A stretch of DNA of 31,380 bases from Fidelibacterota bacterium (lineage in GTDB: Bacteria; Fidelibacterota; Fidelibacteria; Fidelibacterales; Fidelibacteraceae), in NCBI GenBank assembly GCA_030620575.1, contig JAUXEL010000003.1, positions 1-31,380 on the forward strand. The letters are read 5' to 3'. The notes beneath the pieces were generated by a model. The model saw only the letters and a program-made list of their open reading frames with translations, did no database searches and was not told the DNA's origin. The position numbers and the translations under genes were made by a program. Every line of letters begins with the position of its first letter. The first letter of the stretch is position 1. Positions 5,395 to 14,660 of this stretch are shown piece after piece.

Positions 5395-7761
5395 ATGTAT
5401 TGTTCTATCGCATTTCCAAGCGACATTTATCAGACATTTACTTATCGCATCCCAGATGAAATGCAGGAGGCCCTTCAGCCCGGTATGCGCGTGAAAGCAC
5501 CTTTTGGTCCCCGTGCACAGGTGGGTTATTGTATTGAATGTTTTCCTGTTCTCCCCGCAAAACCTAGTTATACCATTAAATCGATTAGCAGTATTCTGGA
5601 TGATAAACCGCTGTTTACGGAGCCACTTATTAAGCTGATACGCTGGATCTCTGAATATTACATGGCGCCGATCGGACTCTGTTTCCGCGCCGCGCATCCC
5701 TCGGAAATCGGATTTAAACGTCAGGAATATTGTTTTGTCGCAGACGGTGAAAATTCCGCTGTCTGGCCGGATATTCCGGAAACCGGATTGTCTATGCTGG
5801 ATTTTTTCGACTTAAGCGAAGAACGGCAAAAAGCGGTAAAAGCGGGCATTGCATCCAAAACACTCCTGGTAAATAATATTTTTCCTAAAGCAAAAAAACT
5901 GCGCAGTGTCGCGGCCGTAAAGTTAATCCAAGATGATGCAAATCTAACCGACAAACAACAGCAGGTCATTGACCTTTTATTATCCCTTGATACCCCGAAG
6001 GAAGAGGTGCGGGTCATATTAAAAAAACTGCACATCTCGCAAAGTATTGTGAATACACTGATCAAAAAAAATGTATTAGAAAAATTTGAGATGGATATAC
6101 GGTCAGATCCTTTTGAACATTTTCCCGCGAACCGCGACCGTGATATTCATTTATCGGAAGAACAAAAAGCGGTCATTGAAGACATCATAAAACATGATAA
6201 TGAATTTTACCCTCTGCTTTTACATGGTGTAACAGGCAGCGGAAAAACAGAAGTATATATTCATCTTGCGCGACGGCAGTTAGATGCCAATAAAAGTGTT
6301 TTGATCTTAGTACCTGAAATTGCCATTACCCCGCAAATTGCGGCACGGTTCCGCAGTACCTTTGGCGACAAAGTGGCAATCTGGCATAGCCAGATGACGG
6401 ATGCTGAACGGCTTTGGACATGGAATCAGATGCTACGCGGAACAATACGTGTTGTAGTTGGCGCGCGTTCAGCATTGTTTGCTCCTCTTCCGGATATCGG
6501 AATGATCGTTGTGGATGAAGAACAGGAAGCATCTTACAAACAGGATGATCCGACTCCACGCTATCACGCGCGTGATGCGGCCGTAATGTATGCACGTATT
6601 CTTAATATTCCTGTCATATTGGGTTCCGCGACTCCCAGTCTGGAATCGTATTATTTATCCGCGCTGCATCGCTATAAACGATTAGAATTAACCACCCGTT
6701 TTGGCGGAGCGCAATTACCCAAGGTATCACTTATTGATATGATAAATACACCCCGTAAGGGATTGTTTAGCGAGCCCATGCTGGAAGCTCTTTACCGTAC
6801 TATCGAAAATGGCAAACAGGCTATTATTTTACAAAATCGGCGGGGGTTCAATACCGTTTATATTTGTCAGGAATGTCAGCAGGTATTGCAGTGCCCAAAA
6901 TGCAGCGTATCGTTAACTTACCATAAGCGTCTGGATAAATTGATGTGTCATGTGTGCAATGCAACATATCCGGTGACAAAAACCTGTCCGCATTGTAAAA
7001 GCAATACTCTTAAACCCGCCGGAAGCGGAACACAAAGAATTGAAGAAGAACTTCAGGCATTATTTCCGCAGGCTCGAATTGCACGTATGGATTTGGACAC
7101 CACTCGTACCCGGCATGCACATGTACGGATACTGACAGAATTTGAACAACAGAAGTATGATATATTGCTGGGAACACAGATGATCGCAAAAGGCCTTGAT
7201 TTTCCCAATGTAACCATGGTGGGAATTATCAATGCGGACACGGGAATCGGTATTCCGGATTACCGTGCGGGAGAACGCCTGTTTCACCTTATCTATCAGG
7301 TAAGCGGGCGCAGCGGACGCGGGCAGTACCCCGGCAAGGTCTATATTCAAACCTTTTCTCCCGAAGAACCGCTTATCCAAATGGCTTCACAATTAGAACT
7401 TCGGGCTTTTTATAATCTGGAATTATATCAACGTAAAACATTGCATTATCCCCCTTTCAGCCGTTTATTTCTTATTCGGATCAGTGGGAATAAACCGCAA
7501 GAGGTTGAAGGCGCGGCAACCCGCCTTTTTCGTTCGCTGACTTCAAAACTGCCGCGGGAGAATTGCCTGGGTCCGGCCCCTGCTCCAATTGAGCGCATTA
7601 AAAATAAAACACGCTGGCAAATATTAATAAAAGCGGGACGTAAACATGACCCTAACGGAAATCGAACTGCGTCCATCCTAATGAGTATATTGAAAAATAT
7701 TAAACAAAATGAAAAACAGGTGCGAATAACCATTAATCGCGATCCTGTTTCTTTGATGTAA
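5395..7761 (+). CDS. priA: Primosomal protein N' (replication restart helicase PriA)
   Basis: The protein has 788 residues, the usual size. PriA recognises abandoned replication forks and reloads the replicative helicase. Visible parts are the N-terminal DNA-binding domain ('RVKAPFGPRAQVGYC' near 31-45), Walker A GVTGSGKT (278-285), a DEEQ Walker B box (about 374-377), the helicase motif 'GSATPSLESYY' (about 411-421) and 'QVSGRSGR' (about 639-646). A zinc-binding insert holds eight cysteines: C491, C494, C500, C503, C518, C521, C531 and C534. All catalytic motifs are intact. No Shine-Dalgarno is visible before the ATG at 5395, where the bases read TAACTTTTAAA, so initiation may be weak or leaderless. 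mutS2 follows after 13 bp and is probably co-transcribed. Confidence 0.96.
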   Translation: MYCSIAFPSDIYQTFTYRIPDEMQEALQPGMRVKAPFGPRAQVGYCIECFPVLPAKPSYTIKSISSILDDKPLFTEPLIKLIRWISEYYMAPIGLCFRAAHPSEIGFKRQEYCFVADGENSAVWPDIPETGLSMLDFFDLSEERQKAVKAGIASKTLLVNNIFPKAKKLRSVAAVKLIQDDANLTDKQQQVIDLLLSLDTPKEEVRVILKKLHISQSIVNTLIKKNVLEKFEMDIRSDPFEHFPANRDRDIHLSEEQKAVIEDIIKHDNEFYPLLLHGVTGSGKTEVYIHLARRQLDANKSVLILVPEIAITPQIAARFRSTFGDKVAIWHSQMTDAERLWTWNQMLRGTIRVVVGARSALFAPLPDIGMIVVDEEQEASYKQDDPTPRYHARDAAVMYARILNIPVILGSATPSLESYYLSALHRYKRLELTTRFGGAQLPKVSLIDMINTPRKGLFSEPMLEALYRTIENGKQAIILQNRRGFNTVYICQECQQVLQCPKCSVSLTYHKRLDKLMCHVCNATYPVTKTCPHCKSNTLKPAGSGTQRIEEELQALFPQARIARMDLDTTRTRHAHVRILTEFEQQKYDILLGTQMIAKGLDFPNVTMVGIINADTGIGIPDYRAGERLFHLIYQVSGRSGRGQYPGKVYIQTFSPEEPLIQMASQLELRAFYNLELYQRKTLHYPPFSRLFLIRISGNKPQEVEGAATRLFRSLTSKLPRENCLGPAPAPIERIKNKTRWQILIKAGRKHDPNGNRTASILMSILKNIKQNEKQVRITINRDPVSLM

Positions 7762-7774
7762 ATAATAGGATAGC

Positions 7775-10117
7775 ATGAAAACATTGTATCAACAACTTGG
7801 ATTTGAATTGGTCCGGGGAAAACTTGCCGGATATACTGCTACAGAGAATGGAAAACTGCTGGCACAACAGTGCGTTTCTTTTTTACCCCGCAATGTGTAT
7901 GAGCATGAGCAAACCCTTACCTTGGAAATGCGGGATTTGCTTGCTCTGGACACTCCTTTACCGCTTTTGGAGTTTCCCTCGCAAATTTCTGTTATCAAAA
8001 AAGCATCTGTCAAAGGAACATTGCTGAATGAAGAAGAGCTGTGGGTCTTTGCTGAAATTTTACAGCACGGTCGACAGACATATCGGTATTTTCAATCCCG
8101 CGAAGGGAAATATTCTGCATTAAAAAAAATTATCAAACAATACAACCATGATCTTGAAGCTCTTGAAAAATCAATTTTTGTCCTATTCAATTCCGAACGG
8201 CAAATAGCAGATAGTGCTTCTTCTGCCTTGCGTGGTTTACGGCGTAAAATCGGAAAAATTGAAACGTCTATTCGTTCAAAAGTAAACGGTATTGCTGCAC
8301 AGTGGCTTGAGGAATCTATTGCCACGGAAGATGCTGTCGCTTTTCGTAACGGCAGACACGTTATTCCTATTCGCGCTTCACGCAAAGCCAAGGCACCCGG
8401 CATTATTCATGATCAGTCACAAACCGGACAGACCGTTTATGTAGAACCTATGGTTATTGTGGAAATGAATAATGAGCTGTATCAGGCAAGACAGGCGGAA
8501 CGGGTAGAGGTTAGACGTATATTATTGGAAATAACGGACAAAGTTCGCGTTCTTCTTCCCGCGGTTGAGCTTTTGATCGACATTATGGAATATTTTGATT
8601 TTTTACAAGCCAAGGGGCGCATGGCGCTACAATATCAATGTGATAAACCTGAATTTTCGGAAAAATCTCTTCGGATAAAAAGTGGGCGTAATCTCGAATT
8701 GCATTTTACGCGGGAACCTGTACCACTGAATCTTACCATGCCGGAAGATAAATGCGGCATTATTATTACAGGGCCAAATGCCGGCGGTAAAACCGTAACT
8801 CTAAAAACTATAGGTCTGCTTGCCGTGATGAACCAAGCCGGCATGCTGATTCCCGCAGAAGCATCTTCATTGCTTCCGGAGTTTGACCGCGTTTTTGTTG
8901 ATATCGGCGACGGGCAATCCATTGATGGTGGATTGTCGACTTTTTCATCACATATTCTATCCTTGAAAAACATCATAGAAAAAGCTACGCCAGAAAGCTT
9001 AGTGTTAATTGACGAATTGGGGACCGGAACCGATCCGGATGAGGGCGCTGCCTTGGCAGAAGGGATATTACATGTCTTAAGCGAACGGGGTACTACTGTG
9101 ATCGCTACTACCCATCACGGGGCGTTAAAAACCCTGGCATTTGAAAATCCGCTGTTTGAAAACGGGAGTATGAGTTTTAATGACCGTAGTCTTGAACCGA
9201 GTTATGAGTTCATTCGTGGTATTCCGGGTAGTTCTTATGCTATTGAAATCGCAAAACGTTATGAATTAGATGATAAGGTAATTCAGCGCGCCCGGAAACG
9301 CGTAGGTAAACAACGTGAAAAGCTGGAGCGGCTTATTGTGGATTTGCAGCGCAAGATCACCCGCTATGACCTGCAGTTAAAAGAAACTAAACAAAAAGAA
9401 AAAGAATATCTTGAAAAATTACATCACATTAACAATAAAAAGAAAGATATCGATCAGAAATTCAAGCGTGCGGAAAAGGATGCTGTAAAGCATGCGGAAA
9501 GTATGGTCGCGGACCTTCGTAAGGAATTGGAGGCCAGTATCCGCGAAATCCGTGAACGGCAGGCAGGAAAAAACACTATCAAAGAAGCACAAAGCACTTT
9601 TCGTAATGTGCAAAACATACTGCATGAAAAGACACAAAACAAAGTGGAAGATCATTCTCTTCCTTTGCGTTTCGAAGATTTGAAAATCCGGATGTCCGTA
9701 TATGTCACCAGCATGAAACAAAACGGGATAATTCTTGAGATCAATCAGAAAACGAAAAAGATATGGGTGGATATTGACGGTTCGCGCTTACGCCTTCAGG
9801 CGGACTGGCTGGAACCGGCGAGAGATCCAAGACAAACAAATTCTACTACAGTAACGCACTCTACTACCGACAGTAGTTACCATCTGGACCTTCGCGGAAA
9901 GCGCGCGGAAGAAGCCCTTGTAGAAACGGACAAATTTATTGACAATGCCGTTCTATCCGGATTAAACAGTCTGGAGATCCTGCACGGTACCGGCCATGGA
10001 ATTTTACAAAAAGTAATTCACGATTTTCTGTCAAAAGATCCACGCGTTCTTGAATATAAATTTGCTCCACCGGAACATGGCGGTGTGGGTGTTACTTATG
10101 TAAAATTGCGTGATTAG
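7775..10117 (+). CDS. mutS2: MutS2 family protein with C-terminal Smr nuclease domain
   Basis: The 780-residue length is typical of MutS2. The N-terminal half carries the MutS core and clamp helices. The ATPase has Walker A GPNAGGKT (333-340), Walker B 'LVLIDELGTGTDPDEG' (about 409-424) and 'ATTHHGALK'. A long charged coiled coil follows (about 515-610), then a KOW-like segment near 640-690, and the Smr domain (about 703-780) with LDLRG and HGTGHG. MutS2 lacks the mismatch-recognition domain. It is known to suppress recombination (Helicobacter) and to rescue collided ribosomes (Bacillus). The choice between these roles cannot be made here. The start has AGGA five bases upstream. The gene lies 13 bp after priA. 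Confidence 0.95.
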   Translation: MKTLYQQLGFELVRGKLAGYTATENGKLLAQQCVSFLPRNVYEHEQTLTLEMRDLLALDTPLPLLEFPSQISVIKKASVKGTLLNEEELWVFAEILQHGRQTYRYFQSREGKYSALKKIIKQYNHDLEALEKSIFVLFNSERQIADSASSALRGLRRKIGKIETSIRSKVNGIAAQWLEESIATEDAVAFRNGRHVIPIRASRKAKAPGIIHDQSQTGQTVYVEPMVIVEMNNELYQARQAERVEVRRILLEITDKVRVLLPAVELLIDIMEYFDFLQAKGRMALQYQCDKPEFSEKSLRIKSGRNLELHFTREPVPLNLTMPEDKCGIIITGPNAGGKTVTLKTIGLLAVMNQAGMLIPAEASSLLPEFDRVFVDIGDGQSIDGGLSTFSSHILSLKNIIEKATPESLVLIDELGTGTDPDEGAALAEGILHVLSERGTTVIATTHHGALKTLAFENPLFENGSMSFNDRSLEPSYEFIRGIPGSSYAIEIAKRYELDDKVIQRARKRVGKQREKLERLIVDLQRKITRYDLQLKETKQKEKEYLEKLHHINNKKKDIDQKFKRAEKDAVKHAESMVADLRKELEASIREIRERQAGKNTIKEAQSTFRNVQNILHEKTQNKVEDHSLPLRFEDLKIRMSVYVTSMKQNGIILEINQKTKKIWVDIDGSRLRLQADWLEPARDPRQTNSTTVTHSTTDSSYHLDLRGKRAEEALVETDKFIDNAVLSGLNSLEILHGTGHGILQKVIHDFLSKDPRVLEYKFAPPEHGGVGVTYVKLRD

Positions 10118-10183
10118 TATTTTACTTTATAGGATACTATTGCATCTTAAATAATCGAACAGAAACCAGCAAAAGGAGCTGAT

Positions 10184-11371
10184 ATGAATCGAAATATAAA
10201 ATTATCTGATATAACATATTATGTGGGTGTAAATGACCGTCGCACTTCCTTATTTGAAAATCTGTGGCCGCTAACGGAGGGAATTACATACAATGCTTAT
10301 CTTATAAATGATGAAAAAACGGTATTAATCGACTCGGTCGAAGCATCAAAAACCGATCAGTTCATCCAAGAAATTAAATCAATTCTTGGAGATAAACCGC
10401 TTGATTATCTTATTGTAAATCATACCGAACCCGATCATTCCAGTTCGCTCATTTCCCTGTTAAAAACTTATCCTGATCTTTGCATTATAGGAAATAAAGT
10501 TACTTTTCGCTTTTTAGACGGTTTTTACGGGGAATGGAAAAACAAGAAAATCGTGGAACATGATGATACCATGTCTATCGGGAAACATCAATTGCGTTTT
10601 TATTCAACACCGATGGTTCATTGGCCTGATACAATGATGACTTTTGATGAAACGGATGGTATTTTATTTTCAGGAGACGCGTTTGGAAGTTTTAAAACGC
10701 TAAATGGCGGGATTTTTGATGATGAATTGAATCTAAATGAATATGAGGAGGAAATGCGCCGCTATTATTCAAATATTGTCGGCAAGTATGGCAAAAATGT
10801 ACAGCGGGCGTTTACACTCCTGAAAGATGTCCCTATTAAAATGATTGCGTCCACACACGGACCGGTATTTCGCAAAAATCTGAACTGGGTGCTCTCTCGT
10901 TACGACAGATGGAGCAAAGGAGAAACCTTGCCCGGAGTTGTGGTTATCTACGGATCCATGTACGGACATACAGAAGAAATGGCAGATTATATTGCTCGAA
11001 AATTAAAAGAAACGGGGATTCCGGATGTACGTGTATACGATGCTTCCAAAACACACCCTTCCTATATTTTAAGTGATGTTTGGCAATATAGCGGGGTTGT
11101 TCTGGCTTCGCCGGCATACAACAACGAATTGTTTCCTTCCATCAAAAATATAGTGGATAAATTTCTGGAGCGGAAAATGACAAACCGATATGTTGCTGTT
11201 ATCGGAACCGCGACCTGGAGTGGTGGTGGAGTTAAAACTCTTAACGCCTTGGTGGAGATGCTTGGCTGGGAAGCGGTAGGTGAATCTATTGAAGCAAAAT
11301 ACACTGCAAAAAGTTCTGATTTTGATCAATGTGACTTACTGGCCAAAGCTCTTGCAGAACATATTCTTTAA
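10184..11371 (+). CDS. fprA: A-type flavodiiron protein (flavoprotein reducing O2 or NO)
   Basis: The protein has 395 residues, the standard two-domain length. The N-terminal metallo-beta-lactamase-like domain carries the diiron ligands H80, E82, D84 and H85 in HTEPDH, then H146 ('MVHWPDT'), D165 ('SGDAFGSF') and H225 ('STHGPVF'). The C-terminal flavodoxin domain starts near 250 and has the FMN-phosphate loop GSMYGHTEE (257-265). All seven iron ligands are present. Enzymes of this type reduce O2 to water or NO to N2O in the cytoplasm of anaerobes, using electrons from rubredoxin or a similar donor. No rubredoxin gene is adjacent. A strong Shine-Dalgarno (AAAGGAG) precedes the start. The 66-bp gap after mutS2 may hold its own promoter, but none is clear. 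Confidence 0.95.
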   Translation: MNRNIKLSDITYYVGVNDRRTSLFENLWPLTEGITYNAYLINDEKTVLIDSVEASKTDQFIQEIKSILGDKPLDYLIVNHTEPDHSSSLISLLKTYPDLCIIGNKVTFRFLDGFYGEWKNKKIVEHDDTMSIGKHQLRFYSTPMVHWPDTMMTFDETDGILFSGDAFGSFKTLNGGIFDDELNLNEYEEEMRRYYSNIVGKYGKNVQRAFTLLKDVPIKMIASTHGPVFRKNLNWVLSRYDRWSKGETLPGVVVIYGSMYGHTEEMADYIARKLKETGIPDVRVYDASKTHPSYILSDVWQYSGVVLASPAYNNELFPSIKNIVDKFLERKMTNRYVAVIGTATWSGGGVKTLNALVEMLGWEAVGESIEAKYTAKSSDFDQCDLLAKALAEHIL

Positions 11372-11388
11372 GAAAAATTACAGGTAAT

Positions 11389-11422
11389 AAAAAACCCCGC
11401 ACTTTATGCTGCGGGGTTTTTT
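11389..11422. terminator. Bidirectional intrinsic terminator
   Basis: AAAAAACCCCGCA (11389-11401) pairs with TGCGGGGTTTTTT (11410-11422) around an 8-base loop. The T-run on both strands lets it end the fprA transcript and the convergent Spy-like operon. Confidence 0.93.
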
Positions 11423-11438
11423 ATGTATCGATGGTTTT

Positions 11439-11948
11439 TTATTTTTGGTTATTGGGAGCATTCCAATAAGGACCGTCATTGTTATAGCCACGGCCACCCA
11501 TCAAGTTGCCGCCCTGTCTATAATATCCCCTTCTTCCTCTTTGCATCATGGCTTTATAGCGCATTCCCATTTTTCTGTAGTTATCTTCGCCAACAATACT
11601 GCGAACTTCAATTTGTTGGTTCAATTTTATTGAAGCAAGTGCTGCTCTGGTCTCATCCAGTTTGCTGAGTTTTCCGTTGATCTCCTTGCTTGATTTTCCG
11701 GCAAGGATCAGTTCGTTCATCTCCATGCGCAGAACCCTAATGTCTGCGCGAAGTGGTATGGCTTTCTTTTCAAATTTAAGCCTCGCTTCCTGGACTTTTA
11801 CCTGCTCTTCTTCTGTCAGGATCTGACAGTCCTGATAGTTTATACCTTGTCCTCTAAAGCCGGGATAATTCCCTTGGAACCTACCTGCGAAGGCGAAACT
11901 AACAACAAGCAGAGTGATGGTTGTGATGATAAGTGCTTTACGTTTCAT
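11439..11948 (-). CDS. Spy/CpxP-like periplasmic protein
   Basis: The protein has 169 residues. A signal peptide (about 1-21, VSFAFA|G) is followed by an all-helical LTxxQ-type segment: 'LTEEEQVKVQEARLKFEKK' (about 44-62) and further helices to about 130, as in Spy, CpxP, ZraP and CnrX. The C-terminal tail is rich in Gly, Arg, Tyr and Asn ('RRGYYRQGG', 'GGRGYNNDG') and is probably disordered. It is the last gene of a sigma / anti-sigma / two-Spy-like operon and ends just before the terminator. Family members act as periplasmic chaperones or metal sensors. Which applies here is not visible. AAAGGAG precedes the start. Confidence 0.8.
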   Translation of the reverse strand: MKRKALIITTITLLVVSFAFAGRFQGNYPGFRGQGINYQDCQILTEEEQVKVQEARLKFEKKAIPLRADIRVLRMEMNELILAGKSSKEINGKLSKLDETRAALASIKLNQQIEVRSIVGEDNYRKMGMRYKAMMQRGRRGYYRQGGNLMGGRGYNNDGPYWNAPNNQK

Positions 11949-11959
11949 TTTAATCTCCT

Positions 11960-12466
11960 TTATTTATTTCTTTTGTTAAACCAATAATTCTGTTTCTTTT
12001 TAGGCGGGTTGTTTAGCATATAATGCCGTTCTTTTAATTCTCTGGATAATTCACTTCGAAAATGCTGTTCAAAAAATATGGCTCTTGCAACCTGCTCCGG
12101 GCTTAAAAAGGTTTCAATTTTTGCGTAAAATGCTTCATCTAATTCAAATTCTTTTTGACGCAAAAGTTTAATCCCATTTTTATAATATTGCACATGCGAT
12201 TTGTTAATATTGTCTTGTTGATAAGCTTCTTTGCTAAGTGCGATCATTTTGTCGTGACACTGCCGTTTTGCCTCGCGGTAGGGCCGCATGATCGGAAATA
12301 ATTTTTCCGCCTGTTGTGATGTTAAATTTAGATTCTCAGTCAAGCTGTAAACCATAAATTGGTAGTATCTGGGATTAATATAATCTTCTTCTTGCATCCT
12401 TCCTGCAGCAAACAGGCTGCTTGCAACAAATAAACTTATGATGAGAATGCTAGTCCATTTTTTCAT
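11960..12466 (-). CDS. Spy/CpxP-like periplasmic protein (second copy)
   Basis: The protein has 168 residues with a signal peptide (about 1-21, SSLFAA|G). The mature part is predicted helical and charged, with 'NLTSQQAEKLFPIMRPYREAK' (about 46-66) as the LTxxQ-like segment and 'FLSPEQVARAIFFEQHF' (about 122-138) as a second conserved-looking helix. It ends in a basic tail ('KKKQNYWFNKRNK'). It is similar in layout, but not in sequence, to the following gene at 11439. It lies 21 bp after the anti-sigma factor and has a good Shine-Dalgarno (AAAGGAG). Its place directly after a sigma / anti-sigma pair recalls the CnrX sensor of metal-resistance operons, though no metal site can be named. Confidence 0.72.
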   Translation of the reverse strand: MKKWTSILIISLFVASSLFAAGRMQEEDYINPRYYQFMVYSLTENLNLTSQQAEKLFPIMRPYREAKRQCHDKMIALSKEAYQQDNINKSHVQYYKNGIKLLRQKEFELDEAFYAKIETFLSPEQVARAIFFEQHFRSELSRELKERHYMLNNPPKKKQNYWFNKRNK

Positions 12467-12487
12467 TTTTTCTCCTTTTCGGACCTG

Positions 12488-12934
12488 TTAAAACAGGTCA
12501 CCTAATATATCAATATTTTCATATTGGGCTAAATATTCGATCTTGGCATTATCGTCCATCGTGAGTTTGGGAATCATATTTATTCCTGACTGCAAAAATA
12601 AAGTCTCATCGGATATATCTGCCAGAGGGGATGATGTCGAACTATTAATATTAAATATTGATATTAATGCAAGCATAATAACAGCAGCAACGCTTGTGAT
12701 ACGCCGCGTTAGAACAATAACATCTTGTCTGCGCATTTTTTTATTAATCGTTTGATAACTTGCTTTTCGTTTTGATTCTGATAATGGTACAAGACTATTA
12801 TTTGTAAATCCTTCAAAAATATGGAATAGTGTCCGGCATGAAGAACATGTCTCAATATGCATCACGGCTTCCGGATACCGTTCCGGGTGATCCTGTAATT
12901 CGGGAAATAATTCTTGTGCATTTTCACATTTCAT
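12488..12934 (-). CDS. Anti-sigma factor with zinc-binding (ZAS-like) N-terminus
   Basis: The protein has 148 residues. The N-terminal cytoplasmic part carries H26-x3-C30-x2-C33, the zinc-associated anti-sigma (ZAS) signature, after 'MKCENAQELFPEL'. One transmembrane helix spans about 80-96 ('ITSVAAVIMLALISIF'), leaving about 50 residues outside the membrane. Anti-sigma factors of this type sequester their partner ECF sigma factor until a signal in the envelope is sensed. It overlaps the sigma gene by 4 bp (ATGA), which is the usual coupling. The external part has no recognisable domain. Confidence 0.88.
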   Translation of the reverse strand: MKCENAQELFPELQDHPERYPEAVMHIETCSSCRTLFHIFEGFTNNSLVPLSESKRKASYQTINKKMRRQDVIVLTRRITSVAAVIMLALISIFNINSSTSSPLADISDETLFLQSGINMIPKLTMDDNAKIEYLAQYENIDILGDLF

Positions 12935-13401
12935 TTTACGACCTGCTGTAATTTTTTTATTGCTTTGTGGTAAAGAACTTTTGCACTGTTTTCGCTTGTG
13001 TTTAACAGAGTTGCCACATCGCGAAATGATTTTTTTTCAAGGATCCTGATTTCGACAACCTGGCGTTCCATTTTCGACAGATGCTGTAGCCATTCTTTTT
13101 GGAATGTGCGAATTTCAGTTTCTTTACCGGTATCAATGTGATTGAATTCATGATACTCATTCCATATTGATGTTTTATTCCGGGTGACAAAGTTTAAAGC
13201 ATGATTTGTTGCAATTCGCCACAACCACGTATAGGGATTTGCATCGCCCCGGAACGATGAACGCTTCTTGTATGCCTTCAGGAAAACATCCTGAGTGCAG
13301 TCCAGTGCATCGTCTTCATTACCCACGATATGAAAGATCGTCGCGTAGATTCGATCATGGTATTCTTTTATCCAATTTTCAAATTCTTTCTTTTTTACCA
13401 T
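12931..13401 (-). CDS. ECF RNA polymerase sigma factor
   Basis: The protein has 156 residues with sigma region 2 (about 10-75, including 'DALDCTQDVFLKAYKKRSSF' and 'PYTWLWRIATNHALNF') and region 4 (about 105-156, 'LSKMERQVVEIRILEKKSFRD' and 'LNTSENSAKVLYHKAIKKL'). No region 3 or 1.1 is present, as expected for an extracytoplasmic-function factor. It is followed by its anti-sigma gene and two periplasmic Spy-like genes, so its regulon probably concerns envelope proteins. ECF factors usually transcribe their own operon. An inverted repeat at 13411-13437 lies just upstream. rmuC ends 67 bp upstream on the same strand. Confidence 0.95.
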   Translation of the reverse strand: MVKKKEFENWIKEYHDRIYATIFHIVGNEDDALDCTQDVFLKAYKKRSSFRGDANPYTWLWRIATNHALNFVTRNKTSIWNEYHEFNHIDTGKETEIRTFQKEWLQHLSKMERQVVEIRILEKKSFRDVATLLNTSENSAKVLYHKAIKKLQQVVK

Positions 13402-13410
13402 GTCCTAACC

Positions 13411-13437
13411 TGTTACTCTCTATTAAGACCCGTAACA
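13411..13437. promoter_or_regulatory. Inverted repeat upstream of ECF sigma operon
   Basis: TGTTAC (13411-13416) and GTAACA (13432-13437) are perfect inverted copies 15 bp apart, directly before the sigma gene. They could be a regulator site, or one arm could be part of a sigma-specific promoter. No standard -35/-10 pair is clear. Confidence 0.35.
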
Positions 13438-13468
13438 AACCACAATGTTAACAAATTTTTTAAATTAT

Positions 13469-14647
13469 TTATAAGGAAGGAAGTTGTTTGGTCGTTCTTG
13501 CGCCCATTTCCTTAATCTCACTTGCCCGTTTGATCAGATTACCGCGCCCGGTTTTCAGTTTTCCTACCGCATCATCGTAGGTTTTTTGTGTAGTAGCCAA
13601 TTGGGTACCGATTTTTTCCAGATCCTGATAAAATGACACAAACTTATCATATAGGGCACCACTTTTTATTGCAATGTCTAAGGCGTGCTTAGTTTGGTTT
13701 TCCTGCTGCCATATAAATGATACTGTACGTAAAGATGCTAATAAGGATGACGGGCCGATCATAATAACATTCTTTTTAATTGCATATTGATACAGGGACA
13801 TATCATGTTCCATTACGGTTGCAAATCCACCTTCAATTGGAATAAACATAAATACGTAATCCGGAGAATTAATGTTTTTTAGATTTTGATAATGTTTTTC
13901 ATGTAATCCGTCAATATGCCGTTTCATGGATTGAATAAGGGCTTTTTTATGTTCTTGCATTTCATCTTCTGTTTCTGCCTGCATGTATTTTTCATAATCT
14001 ACAAGTGACACTTTAGAATCAATGATAAGATGTTTGTTTTCCGGAAGCATAATGATAACATCCGGTTGCAAGCGACTACCTTCTTCGGTAAAAGATGTTT
14101 GGGTTTTAAATTCAATATCTTTGCGTAAACCGGACATTTCCAACAACCGTTCAAGTATTAATTCACCCCAATTCCCCTGTTTTTTACTATCACCCTTCAA
14201 CGCCCTGGTTAAATTAGAGGTTTCTTCCGTTATAGCCTGATTAAGCTTTTGTAAGTCTTCAATTTTCGTAGTCAGGACAGTCATTCTGTCTGTAGTCCCG
14301 GTGTTTAATTCCTCGATTTTTTTGCGGAATTGCAATATATCTTTCTCAATAGGCTCTAATACAAGTTTAATATTATTTGTGCTCTTTTTGTCCTTTTCAT
14401 CAAATATTCTATTCGCAAGATTCTCAAATTTTTCAGCTAATGTTTTTTGCATTGCCTCATTTTCGTTTGCTTTTTCTTTCAACAAGCAATTTTCAGTTTC
14501 AAAACGTATTGCCTGATTTAATGCTTCAGTTTTATTATTTCGTTCTTCTTCCAATACGTTTTTATCTTTCTTGCGAAGTTGTTGAAAAATAATATAGACA
14601 AGCGCAGCACCAATAATCATTCCTGTAAAAAAAAGTATATATTCCAT
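13469..14647 (-). CDS. rmuC: DNA recombination protein RmuC
   Basis: The protein has 392 residues. An N-terminal membrane anchor ('MEYILFFTGMIIGAALVYIIF', 1-21) is followed by a long coiled coil (about 25-165) and the RmuC domain (about 165-360). That domain carries 'GNWGELILERLLEMSGL', 'LIIDSKVSLVDYEKYM', 'YVFMFIPIEGGFATVM' and 'SSLLASLRTVSFIW'. RmuC limits DNA inversions between short repeats in E. coli and has a fold related to restriction-endonuclease nucleases. The lysine-containing 'IDSKVSL' segment fits that core. It lies 13 bp downstream of the cyclase gene on the same strand, so the two are likely co-transcribed, although no functional link is known. AGAGG precedes the start. Confidence 0.94.
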   Translation of the reverse strand: MEYILFFTGMIIGAALVYIIFQQLRKKDKNVLEEERNNKTEALNQAIRFETENCLLKEKANENEAMQKTLAEKFENLANRIFDEKDKKSTNNIKLVLEPIEKDILQFRKKIEELNTGTTDRMTVLTTKIEDLQKLNQAITEETSNLTRALKGDSKKQGNWGELILERLLEMSGLRKDIEFKTQTSFTEEGSRLQPDVIIMLPENKHLIIDSKVSLVDYEKYMQAETEDEMQEHKKALIQSMKRHIDGLHEKHYQNLKNINSPDYVFMFIPIEGGFATVMEHDMSLYQYAIKKNVIMIGPSSLLASLRTVSFIWQQENQTKHALDIAIKSGALYDKFVSFYQDLEKIGTQLATTQKTYDDAVGKLKTGRGNLIKRASEIKEMGARTTKQLPSL

Positions 14648-14660
14648 GAAAACCTCTTAT

